This document shows, piece after piece, positions 22,271 through 38,110 of a DNA stretch of 64,000 nt. This DNA comes from Pseudorasbora parva (lineage: Eukaryota; Chordata; Actinopteri; Cypriniformes; Gobionidae). Where the stretch lies: contig NC_090182.1 in assembly GCF_024679245.1 (NCBI RefSeq), positions 29,219,547 to 29,283,546 of the forward strand, in the 5' to 3' direction. The notes under the pieces are model-generated. The model saw only the letters and a list, made by a program, of their open reading frames with translations, had not been told where the DNA came from and did not search any database. The translations under genes and the position numbers were made by a program. The first letter of the stretch is position 1. The number at the start of each line of letters is the position of its first letter.

Positions 22271-25200
22271 CTATCATTCAGTAGAAGAGAGAAGGTAACC
22301 TCTTTGTCTATTGTTTTTCAATACCCTCCAAATAACTCCAAAAACAAACTTAGAGCTGTTACTTTTCCAAATGGTGAGCATTTGAATGGTTTTCTCTCCC
22401 TCATTTGCGTTCTCTGTGCACCCCGTGGGGCCTGTCTATGGCTAACAGGTGCTGTGCTCTCATTAGCGTTTCAGAGAGTTACGTCCTCTTGTGGGCTAGA
22501 TTATGCTGCCAGTCACAGTGTCCCTGGTATCAGCATGCCAGTCTCAGCAGCACTGCACCAATCTGCTGCAATCTGCCCCTTCAACAAACTGAGATCCCCT
22601 CAGCCAATCACAGCCCTGGGGAGGGGGGGTGGGGGTGGGGTCAGAAGACTCCTCCTAGGTATGGCGGTATGTCCATGGGTCTTGTTCTTCACCATCAAAT
22701 TAAGTAAAAATCTAAAAAAGGAACCTACAGTGACCAACTCAACAGTCCCAAATTTCAAGACACGTGTGTCCAAGTCTCCAGGAGCTGCAGTGCATGCAAC
22801 AGCGATCTTTGAATAAACAAGGTTCGGAACACAGCCAAAGACCACTTACAGGTTTAATATGGGTATTTTTATTGATTAATAAAGCTGAACAGAAACTCGC
22901 AGTCCTTGGAAATAATTATGTCTGGAGATTTATGATGAAAACGTGGGTGGATTAAATTCCTTCAGAAATTACCTCCAACATTTACCTGTTTCTGTCCTTC
23001 ATCTTTTGATCATCACAGACTTCCTATTAAGGCCTGCAGGGTGAAAAAGTACCCCAAACATGTAGCCCGAGAATGATGTCAGCATGCAATGAATAATTGG
23101 CCTGAGAACAAACACAAAATTGTGTTCATGGTAGGAAAACTTCTGCGGGTAACCACCACAGACTTGCGCACGGTGACGAAGAGAGATGTACACAACCTTA
23201 ATGAGCATCAAAAGTGGAGTGACCCTGCAAGCAGGCGCACTGGCGGTAGAGTTTACAGGAACGAGCGTGAGCTAAAGAAACAGCATGGCAATGTGCCCTG
23301 TCATTAGACACCCAGCGTCTCCCTGTCTGTCTCTCCATCTCTCTTTTAAACTTGTTCTCTGGCACTGAGTGCAGATGAATGCGAGGAGTGAGCCTGATGT
23401 CTGGAGGCCGGGCTGGAGGAATGAGTTATCCCCGTGCGGAGGCCGGACTAATGGAGGCCGGTGACTCGGACATCTGTTTCCAGGGCTGGCCATGGGAAGG
23501 GCCATCCGACAGCAGCCGGTTTATGAAGAACCACAAATTCTCGACAAGGCAATTACAGAGGAGTCAGAGAGAGCGAGACGAGACAGAACGGGAGGGAGAA
23601 AGATCACAATGCTAAAGTAATATGACGACGGATTCCGACAGCTGGGGGACATCAACATCTGTCTGCAGCCAATCCCGTGACCCTCTAACCCAATGCGTAC
23701 ACATATACGGCAGCCTCACCATGCAGTAATGTCAGCCCTGCTTATTTCCCCGTGTCACTGAGCCTTGATGAATAGCATATACTGATTCGTGACGTGAGGT
23801 TGTACGTGGCGCATTCGCAGAGGTTTTTTTTCTTCCAGGAGGCTTGCAGCCGTCTGGCCTCTTATCTCTGCAAACATTGGCGCGCTGATAACGAGGGCTT
23901 TCATATCCTATTTGTGCAAACACCCCCAAGGACCCTCTCGCTGTCTAAACTCCTCTATATTCATAGGTGGAAGCCCATTGTGAATTGTTGCTCGGCTTTA
24001 ATTTGATAGCAGATAAGAATAATCACAATGGAACTTAAAAACTAATCCGAACTTTGCGGTCCCTGCACGTCTGTGTGCGCGCCAGTACCGGCTGCACCGG
24101 GTGTTGGGTTTGGCGTGGGGAGGTGGGAGGTTGTCGACTTTGATTAGTCCCCAGACATCCTGATGGAAAATGTAAGACGTGTGGGGAAAAGAAACATAAA
24201 AGCGCAGAATCAGTGATCCAAGGTAACCTAGTTAGTGCTCAAGTCCGCAGGGGAATGATGACATTGACAGGGGTGCACTGTGTGTGATTCATACAGATCT
24301 ATCCCTATCTGTCTCTCCCCTGGTGCGTCTGCCACACACTGGAAGGAGCACGACTCTGGGGGATAGCTATAGATATAGGAGCCCAAACCCCACTGAAAAT
24401 CTCATTCTGTCTATTCCTTTCATTCACTTCATTTGCAGGGAAAGGGCCACTGATGTTTGTCATTATACAATCTACTGCATTATAGTATCATGGGTACACT
24501 TATGCAAATGCCATGTATCTGTAGACAAACAATAACACTAATAAATGTAATCTTTAGCTCATTTCAAAATTAGCATTGATTTCTCACACTACATTATAAT
24601 GTTGTGAAGCCCAAATTCACAACTAGTATTTATAGGTGTTTTCACACTGGAAGTTTAGTTTGAAACAGGTTGCGGTTCTCATGAAAAAATGGTTATGTGA
24701 AAGCTGTCATGTGCCGTCGGGAGCGCACTGCTATCTGAATGAGGTGGGTTCGTTTGCACTAGAGCTGTTACTCGATTCGCATTAACTTGTTCAGGACCTG
24801 TGCATGCATTTTAGTAGATGACGAAGTCATTAGTTCAACAAAACACATGTAGGAGTGACAGTTTAATGATTTACCTTGAATATGTGTGAGAGTGAACATG
24901 CTTTGTATTCAAGCAGACTGAGTGCAACCGGATGGCAAATGAATGGCTCACAATTAGCTTTTTCCACAAAAGAGTCCATTTGCAAGCCTTTATGCATCGT
25001 ACATATAGTAAACGCAAGTGTTGTTCTTTTTTCTTCTCTTCAAAAAAACGGACAACATTTTTCTACAATCAGATGCACTCTACAATAAGAAAGCCCCACC
25101 CCCAAATAACATCAGTAACATCAGTAACAGACTGGCATGTAGCAAAAATATAATACAACTCGATATAATCGACTTAAAAGTCGAAAGTCGAAGACAATAT

Positions 25201-28200
25201 ATATATGGATTTCATGGAGCTTGTGAGAGCAAACACTTTATGTGATTCCTGTTCATACAAATAAAATTAAAGAAAAATTAAAGTTGTAAACCAGACATGT
25301 AAGAATATCAGCACAGGTTAATGTGCTTCTAGTCAGCATAAATGTAAATCAGTGAAATAGGTCAATTGCTATTCCCAAAACTGTGAAATCAACAATTACC
25401 TTTCTCTGGTACAGCTTTGTAAGAGAAGCCCAAGGGCACAGTGTAACAAAATATAATCTAATAAAAGGCATATCTGAAACTAGAGCTATCAAAACACAAG
25501 GTATTTTAATAAGAAAAAGTCAAAGCATTATCTTATTAAAGCACTAGCAAGGCCTGTCACAGCACACTAAAACAATTCATCACACAGGGCAACAAACAAC
25601 ATGAGCCCACTGGCTGGTTTTGGGGATTTTAATGGAGCCTCATATTTCATCATTATGTCGTTAAGTGAATACAAACATCTTGGAGAGGTATTTAAGCTTG
25701 GAAGAGTTCACAGAGGGGAGGGCTGAACTCAAGTCGCTCAATTGATAAGAAGACGAAGTGAAAGTACTGAAGAGCAAAGGTATGGAAAATTGCCTTTCAA
25801 GTTGTTTCAGTCAGGGTGATCGTGTCCCTGAGCTTTGAGCGCTAAAGGCCTTATCTTCAGGATGAGCTTGAGAAAGAGCCTCCCCTGTTAAAGCTCACTA
25901 TCTGGGGCTAAACGCACACAGATTTGGCCTTTTTGTTGGAGACCATGTGGAGAGGACCCCTTGATAGAGGTCTGCCTTTAAAACGCTGCACTGAACAGGT
26001 ATAACTGTGCATTCATCTGTAAATATAGATGAAATATCGGAGTTAGTGGAAGGGAGAAAAGGTTTGTGTAGCGGTTAGCTCACATGCTGCTTTTGTGTGC
26101 CTTGGTGCTTATGTGGGCAATATGATAATGAGGCTGGCTTGGGTCATTTCCTGTTCTCTAGAAAAAAAAAGAAAATGCAAATATCTGACACTTGCTAAAG
26201 GTTTAAAAAGTATCAAACCACAAATGCATTGTGTAAGATAACTGCAGCAAAGGGGAGGGAAACTAGGGGAGGTCTAGCAGGTATATAATTTATTAGTGCC
26301 ATCATATGGGCTGGAGAATGCAATGTGTGCATCACAGTGGGAAAAGAAGTGCAATAACACCCTGAGAGGACAACAGAAGCCCACATAGGGTGAGTGGAAT
26401 CTGTGTGGCCTCCCCCCACCGGAAGCCCATTTCCAGGAAGGCGGGTGGTCCCTAGCGGGGTTAAGTGGAGGTGTGCTGTCTAACCATTGGGACAAGCTTG
26501 TCCTCTGGCTAAGCACCACTTTGAAATAGAAATAATGCCACTGTTGTTTTCTCACCTTTAAATGAAGGAGAGCACACACCTGCTCAGGTGTAACCTTGAT
26601 TGCCACAAGCATGAGGATAAATGTAAGGTCCATTATGACAAGAGCCAGTAATTGAACATCATTTTTTATTTATTTATTTTTTCATACCAAATTACAAAAC
26701 TCATATATTTTTATAATTCAGACCAAACGTGTATAAAAAGGGTCACGAAAACCACTAAAAAAGGAATTAATGAAATAAAGTAAGAAAGTGCCATTCCTTC
26801 AGTGTATTCACACAGAAAACTGATCCTAAACTTCATCATCAATGCAATCACCGAGCAAAGAAAGACTCATTCAGTCCTATAAGAGAACATAGGAGTGCCA
26901 TATGATGTGATATGATGTGCCAATGAGCAAGGTCATCAACATCGGGTTACATGAATAACTAACATGAACAAGTTTTTGAATCAAAAGAGACTGTGACCTA
27001 TAACCTTACAGCAAATATTTGCAACAGGAATAGGATAATGGATTGGATTTAACTACAGGAAACATTTTAATACAGCATATCCTTGTTATTCCAACAAAGT
27101 GTGTCCCTTCGATCAAGCTTTCTTCTTTTTTCCAGGGTAATAGTGAGTGTCTCCAGTTCTTTATTGTGTCCCATGGGTGACACAATGGCTCTCTAGGACA
27201 GATCCACTCATCTCCATGGACCTCTTTTTTCTACCCTTTACTCTTTCTGTCTCACTCTCCTTTCATGTCTGTAATATTTTCACTGCAAGGTCAAGCCAAT
27301 AGGCAACAGTGCATGTCTCGCACCTCCTGTGCCAGAGTTTCAGCACACTAAGACCAGATGAGATGCTGTGCCTGGCAACCTGCAGGTGTTAGCCGCATTG
27401 AACATCAATTTAGCCATCAAGATGAGTTCATCAGGTTTCTTTCTGGTGCTAAATTCACTTCCCAGCAAATCAATGGTGCCCAAAGAATCACAGTTTAGAT
27501 GATTATTAATTAGCGGTGTGGCGTTCTTCCAATAGCATGCTCAAAATAGGCACATAGGAGATGTGGTAACATTATATTGTTTCTGCGGTTTTTCTTTTAG
27601 ACTGAAAGATCAGAGCATGGAGTCAGATGTGCCAGACACGTAGCTCAGCTTGAGAGAAAAGGGGGGTCAAAGAGCCAATGACACATGGCGACCCGCTAAA
27701 CAGCTTAATTTACCCTCAACAGGAAACAGGCTCTTTCCTGGAGAGAAAAGTGATTAGGGAAGGAAGCAGCACCTCTGACTTTCCTTAATTCAAATCTTTC
27801 ATTCATTCCAATTAGCCCATTCCCCAGGCCCTTCACACTACATTCAGCCTGTCAATCTGTCTGCATTATACTCGCACAAAGAGTTTTTATACTAACAGCA
27901 CATGCCACAGTTTAAAAGCCTCGGCCATGAACCAATTCTAAAATGCTAGGAAACATTTAAAGGAAAAAAAAGCTGAGGGGGGGGGGGGGGGGGATGCTTT
28001 AGAGAACTGTAGCAGAACTGTTTGAAAAATAGGAATAAAGTATAAAATCTGAGGGCAACACCAGTGCTTATTCTCAGTAAACGTCAACTTTCATTTATTA
28101 TTTACATTATCTATAAATTAATATTAATATCGAACCATATTATATTATTTTTAACACAATTAACACATCATTCATTTCTTTTCCTTACATCTTTCTGCTA

Positions 28201-28961
28201 TAGCATTACAGTATATGGCCAGGCTCTCATTCATTCAAGTGCTTTTATCATTCAAGCCACTCTCTGCGAATGATTCAAAAGATAAAAGATGCAAGCAAAA
28301 GCGTTTACATAGAAAAACAATATAAATGTAGTACAGTGGTTGTAAACAAAATGTGTTCTGTGTTTACCGCCCCTAAAGTGGGGTTATTATGGATTTTTGT
28401 GAATATTGTTTAACAAATGAGTTCTAATAAATTAAAAGTTATACATTTGTAAACCCTATTAAATAGGGGTGTGACCAGACACTTGTCTCACAAGATGGTT
28501 CACACGGACAAGCTTTTTGCACAGTATATTTTTTTTAAATCTCAATGACAAAATTCATGACAGGAAAAATAGAGTTTGCAGGTGCATTTTGAAATGTTTT
28601 AACTATTTGTCTTGTAATGAATTCCATTTCAGTACTTTCTGAGTATGTATTAGCATATGCATTGAAAGACAACAATGTACAAGCACTTTAAAAGGTTTAG
28701 CCACGAACTCAACTGACTGGTTTCTCTCATGTTCTCTCTACTGTATATTAATTATGAGCTTCCAGAACTTCTGACTGAGGCTGTGTGAGACCTCCTAATT
28801 AAACTCATTTTCACATATTGAACATAAAACAGCATAAATAAAAAACTAAAATAAAAACAGTATAAACAACAAAAATAAGTCACACAGTTCATTCGTTTCA
28901 AGTGCAAACAAGAAGTGCAACCATAATACTCTCTCAATATTCAAAGTGCTAACAGAGACCT
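22271..28961. other. 6.7 kb of mostly low-repeat DNA; possible conserved non-coding sequence
   Basis: No exon is recognisable. A G-run lies at about 22621-22640 and a pure run of 17 G at 27977-27993. At 23740-24060 the sequence has balanced base composition and many transcription-factor-like words (gcaaacattggcgcgctgataacg, positions 23868-23891; tttaatttgatagcagataag near 23997), which is unlike the surrounding repeats and could be conserved non-coding DNA. A decayed copy of a 'ttcacactgg...gtgaaagctgtcat' repeat lies near 24632-24710. Conservation cannot be judged from one sequence. Confidence 0.4.
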
Positions 28962-29190
28962 GGGGCTACTTGCATGAATTTAGCCACTATGTTAAGACTG
29001 TGTCTTAAGCACTAATTTGTCCAACTAGCAAATAGTCAAAATGTAATCAGTCTTACTTTTCTATTTCAAATTGAACCGATCTACCATTTTATGTAACTGA
29101 TTTTTAAAAAAAGTTAGGACTAGTCTTAAAGAAAAAAAATTAGATGACTTACTTTTAAGACTAGTCTAAGTGTTTTATGCAACCGGCCCC
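28962..29190. mobile_element. Short palindromic MITE
   Basis: The left end GGGGCTACTTGCATGAATTT and the reverse complement of the right end, GGGGCCGGTTGCATAAAACA, are similar (GGGGCNNNTTGCATNAA). Internally, gttaagactgtgtcttaagc and ttaagactagtctaag are themselves palindromic. No clear target duplication was found. Confidence 0.6.
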
Positions 29191-29581
29191 AGAGCTAAGA
29201 GGTGGTTACAACTACACAGCCCAGTCTAAGATACCTTTGATACTGGGAGACTGGCTATTGTATGTAGCATTTAAATTTGCTATTGCATATGTGCTCTGTG
29301 TATAGGCAGTGGCGGTTCTGAGCGCACATTCTAGATAAGACATTTATCAGACGCTTAGGCTATGTTGCGCAATACCTCTACCGTGGTTTTGTGGATCATC
29401 TCGCCTTTCTCTCATCATGTGATCAATGAACTGTAATTCCTGCTGCACTGTGCCACTTAGCTCGTGCTCGTTGTGCAGACTCTGCAGAGTAGACGTTTAA
29501 AATAGTTTACAATCGAAGTGACCAATCTCTAACTGAATTAAATGTTTTTTTATTACTATAAAAAAGGCATTTCTATGCTAA
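29191..29581. other. Spacer; possible hAT left terminus at 29307
   Basis: cagtggcggttctga at 29307 looks like the CAGTGGCGGTTCT end found on some hAT elements, but no matching right end was found in the window. The rest has no recognisable gene. Confidence 0.35.
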
Positions 29582-30028
29582 TTTCACCCTCATGCTCCGT
29601 TATAAAGATGCTAAAGGTATCCCTAGGCTTCACTTTTTTGACACGCAGGTTTTCAATTTATTTCAGTTCAGAAGTTGATCTTATTGTTTTAATCACTGAA
29701 ATTATGACCCTGACGCTCATTCAAATGATACACCCGACTCTTTAGCATGACGCAATCGGTCACAACACACACAAGAGCCAATGGCATTTTACAATCAAAG
29801 CTGACGTAATGACACAATTGGTCACGAGACATATGAGAGCCAATGCAATTTCACTATGAAATCTGACCATTGTTATGTGTGCATGATCTTCGGCGGATGA
29901 AGACTCTGATCATTTTTGGGTATTTTCTTCACACAATCAATTGTTTGGCCTCAGAAAACTTGGAATATTTGTACGTTTTGATTAAATTTTGGATGCTGAC
30001 ACATCTGCCTGTTATATCATCTATTTTA

Positions 30029-30769
30029 CACGTCCTTCTCAAAAAATTTGCATATGTGATAAGAGTTCATTATTTTCCATAATGTAATGATAAAAATGAA
30101 ACTATCATATATTTTAGGTTCATTGCACACCAACTGAAATATTTCAGGTCTTGTATTGTTTTAATACTGATGATTTTGGCATACAGCTCATGAAAACCCA
30201 AACTTCCTCAAAATTTCAAAAAATTTGCATATCATGAAAAGGTTTTCTAAACGAGCTATTAACCTAATCATCTGAATCAACTAATTAACTCTAAACACCT
30301 GCAAAAGATTCCTGAGGCTTTTAAAAACTCCCAGCCTGGTTCATTACTCAAAACCGCAATCATGGGTAAGACTGCCGACCCGACCCTGTCCAGAAGGCCA
30401 TCATTGACACCCTCAAGCGAGAGGGTAAGACACAGAAAGAAATTTCTGAACGAATAGGCTGTTCCCAGACTGCTGTATCAAGGCACCTCAGTGGGAAGTC
30501 TGTGGGAAGGAAAAAGTGTGGCAAAAAATGCTGAAAAACGAGAAGAGGTGACCGGACCCTAAGGAGAAGGAATGCTAATTTTTTGAGAGAGGAATTTTGG
30601 GTTTTCATGAGCTGTATGCCAAAATCATCAGTATTAAAACAATAAAAGACCTGAAATCTTTCAGTTGGCGTGCAATGAATCTAAAATATATGAAAGTTTA
30701 ATTTTTATCATTACGTTATGGAAAATAATGAAATTTATCACAATATGGTAATTTTTTGAGAAGGACCTG
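30029..30769 (+). mobile_element. Internally deleted Tc1-like element with about 190-bp inverted repeats
   Basis: TA flanks both sides (30027-30028, 30770-30771). The arms run about 30029-30220 and 30580-30769; the reverse complement of the right arm matches the left, for example CATTATTTTCCATAA and ATACTGATGATTTTGGCATA. Between them, an ATG at 30361 starts the N-terminal helix-turn-helix region of a Tc1-like transposase (words such as aagaaatttctgaacgaata and gtggtcaaggcacc-like DNA), but a deletion shifts the frame within about 15 codons. The catalytic domain is missing. Copy 2 of the host repeat (near 59.6 kb) lacks it. Confidence 0.88.
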
Positions 30770-30784
30770 TATATCATATAATAC

Positions 30785-31566
30785 TAGCCTGGATGCCAGC
30801 CGAACTTAGCCCCCCCACAACATTTTTAGGTCGGGCAGTTCAGTCTGGCCTTGCTCCGTAGAGTAGTGATTATCCCCGAACAGAAACTGTTTGGACCAAT
30901 GAAATCATCAGGGCGGGCTTTAGACGATGACGGACAGATGATCAACAGTAACGCAATTATGCACGTCATCACAGGCGCTTGGATTATATTTTGTCGAATC
31001 CTAAATGGAGAGCTTGTTTGTATATGCATTCACCTTCACAATTTCTCTCTGAAATGATGATCATGTTGGGTAAGTACTCTGTGTATCATTAAATTATTGT
31101 ATTTTTTTACAACACCGGCAAAGATCGTGTATTCCAGCCTGATTTCAGCGCGCGTGCAGACAGGGTTGCCATGTTTTTACAAAAAAACCTGCCAACTACT
31201 AGCCCTAAACAATAGCTTCTCGGGGGGTTCTCCGGGGGGGGGGGGGGGGGGTAACACCTTACTCGTGTTATTTTGGCAAGGTTTCCTGCAAAAATTCGCA
31301 CTCATGGGTCTATATATCACATAATAGTCGCTTCAACCCGCGGACATAGAAAACAACCCGCGGGAAAACAATGCGTACTTGGCAACACAGTGCAGTTGAA
31401 CTCTGTTGACATTTGACAATGCGTCGCTTCGTTGCTCTGATTGGTCGTAGCTCTATCCAATTGAGGTCTTTCCTGGTTTGGTTGAAACACGCCTCATAAT
31501 CACAGCCCAATGGAGCAGTTTCAGACTCATATTCTGACTAGAATTGAGGATGACCACGTCAGGCTA
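30785..31566. mobile_element. Element of a 9-bp-duplication family with TAGCCTG ends, copy 1
   Basis: ATATAATAC occurs on both sides (30776-30784 and 31567-31575). The left end TAGCCTGGATGCC and the reverse complement of the right end, TAGCCTGACGTGG, share TAGCCTG. Copy 2 of the host repeat reads catataatacacaaa uninterrupted at this point. The interior has a CCAAT-like box with gggcggg (30896-30917) and a run of 18 G at 31234-31251. The 68-codon frame at 30851 has no recognised domain. A 9-bp duplication fits Mutator-like or Merlin-like elements; family not established. Confidence 0.85.
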
Positions 31567-31917
31567 ATATAATACACAAATGGGTAGGTTTAGGGATGGG
31601 TGGGATTGGGATACATGTTAAAACGTGTCTAAATAGCGTAAATAAAATTATGCTGGCTGATTAAATTGAAAATTACACTCCAACATATGATGATGGCAAA
31701 ATCATAACCCAATATAAATTCATCATAAATATCGTTCCCATGCCCAATGTGTCTTTTCATGATGCCAAAGCTTTCTCATTGAAATCAATGGAGCACCCTG
31801 CTTGTCGAAACAGGACGACTAGGCTACGACTGCTACCTTTAGCTTCTTCATTGTGACGTGGAAGGCACTTGACCATGCTTCTGACACATTTGACACATTA
31901 GGAGTGAGAACGGGTTG

Positions 31918-36404
<4,487 letters not shown>

Positions 36405-36412
36405 AAAAAATT

Positions 36413-38102
36413 GGTAACCCTTTGGGGTAACACTTTATAATAACTCACGCGATGAAGCATTAATTAAGCATTAGTAAATATTTAGTTCATCATTTATAAA
36501 GCATTAATAGACATTAATAGGCAGTTTATAAATACAACTATAAATGCTTTATTCTTGATTTATAATTATATCTATAATGTGTTTATTAATTGTATTTTCA
36601 TATTTTCAATTTATTTCATTTCTAAATTAAGTATTACATTATTTACAAACCCGTTATTTAGATGTCGTCAGTGGTTCATATGATCATTTAGAAAGTTTAA
36701 GTAAAGGGTTAATAAACTATTTAAATGTACATTTATACATCTTACTATTTAGACATAGTAAGAGTAATAGTTACAGTAATAGTAACAGTAATAGTTACTC
36801 TGTGTGTTAATAAATGCTTTATTAACATGTATTTCTACTGTAGTTCATGATTAATTCAGGTAGTTCTAAAACATTTAGAAGTTGTCAGTTAACTATTTCT
36901 GTGAGCTCATCTAAAGTGAGGACTATTTATGCCTCGTAAGGCTTTTACAAAGGCTCAGTTTTCTTCTGCACTGCTGTTCTCTAATGTTTCTCTAATGTAA
37001 AGTCAGTACTGTTTTGACACTGCAAAATATTTTAATATTTTATTATAATAATTGTATTTGTTGTATTTGCCACTCCTGTAATCCAGTGTAATCCACTGGT
37101 ACATTTTTATTCAGCAATGTTTACACTTTACATAAATGTATTTTTATATCAGATTGCAGAGGCTTAGTTTCATTTGACTGCAGTTATGGTTTCTGGTGGT
37201 CTACCGGAATAATATTTTCTATGACATTAAAGAGGTTTATTTTAAATTTGATATTAAGTTACTAGTTCTAAAGTCTTAATTTTTGCATTTTGAAAAAAAA
37301 TATATCTATGTGCCATATTCCTCTATGTTTGTTTCCCTTTTCTGTTCAGAAGGAAACTAAGCCTTTGTAAAAGCCTTACGAGGCAACAACTACTAAAAGT
37401 TTTATAACTACCTGAATTAATCATGAACTACAGTAGGAATACATGCTAATAAAGCATTTATTAACACACTACTAGTTTAGTAGCTAATACTATATGTCTA
37501 AATATTATGATGTATAAATGTACATTTAAATAGTTTATTAACCCTTTACTTACACTTTCGAAATGATCATATGAATCACTGACGACAACTAAATAACTAC
37601 TCTGTAAATAATTTTATACTTAATTTAGGAATGATAAATTGATAATTTATAAAGTAGGAAAATACAGTTATTAAACACATTATAGATATAATTATAAACC
37701 AAGAACAAACCATTTATATCTGTATTTATAAACTGCCTATCAATGTATATTAATGCTTTATAAATGATTAATTAACTATTTACTAATGCTTAACTAATGC
37801 TTCAAAGTGTGTAGTTATTATAAAGTGTCACCAAAGTTTGGCATGGGGAACACAATATTAACTACAACTTTTGCCTCAATAAAGTCCTAATTTACTGCTT
37901 ATTAATAGTTAGTAAGGTTATTTTTTGTATAATTTAAGTTTAGGTTTTGAGTAGGATTAAGGGATGTTGAATAAGGTCATGCAGAATAAGGCATTAATAT
38001 GTCCTTTATAGTTACTAATAAACAGCCAATATCCTAGTAATATGCATGCTAATAAGCAACTAGTTAATAGTTAATAACTAAACCCTACAATAAAGTGTTA
38101 CC
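36413..38102. mobile_element. hAT-type non-autonomous element with exact 8-bp duplication, carrying a nested hairpin element
   Basis: The left end GGTAAC (36413) and right end GTTACC (38102) are inverted; the right terminal block is ataaagtgttacc. AAAAAATT occurs on both sides (36405-36412 and 38103-38110), a perfect 8-bp duplication as made by hAT transposases, although the octamer is low-complexity. The body from 37841 (ggcatggggaacacaatatt, then gcctcaataaagtcc and gttagtaaggtta) lies right of the nested hairpin. Removing 36426-37832 leaves an element of about 0.28 kb. Confidence 0.75.
36426..37832. mobile_element. Long hairpin (fold-back) element
   Basis: Left arm about 36426-36970 and right arm about 37345-37832 are reverse complements with scattered differences. 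The ends are ggtaacactttataataact and, reversed, ggtgacactttataataact. Near the loop, a 24-bp block at 36931-36954 matches 37361-37384 exactly in inverted orientation. The loop is about 370 bp. The left arm has an extra expanded 'agtaatagttac' tract near 36769-36800. Flanks ccctttgg and aaagtttg match poorly, so the duplication is decayed. There is no coding. Very similar termini suggest mobilisation by the same enzyme type as the outer element. Confidence 0.82.
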
Positions 38103-38110
38103 AAAAAATT

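Larger units (their letters stand above)
29582..31917. mobile_element. Repeat family R, copy 1, interrupted by two insertions
   Basis: This matches copy 2 at 58932-59796 in order: gctaaaggt...ccctaggc, tcattcaaatgatacac, ctctttagcatgac, gtgcatgatcttc, tttcttcacacaa, and after the insertions gggatgg...ttgggata, aatagcgtaaataaa, ttatgctggctgattaaatt. Its right end (ggagtgagaacgggttg, 31901-31917) is the inverted form of the left end of copy 2 (caacccattctcactcc), so the full element has inverted ends. Its own left end is eroded. Bases 30029-30769 and 30785-31566 are later insertions. No coding was seen. Confidence 0.75.

Noticed and set aside
22139..22816. 225-codon open frame, the longest in the window
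   Set aside because: Its first part is a Met-Asp-Gly-Trp repeat from the (GATG)n array, and the rest has no domain or coding composition. It is microsatellite read-through.
29307..29321. Complete hAT element starting at cagtggcggttctga
   Set aside because: No matching right terminus or 8-bp duplication was found in the window.
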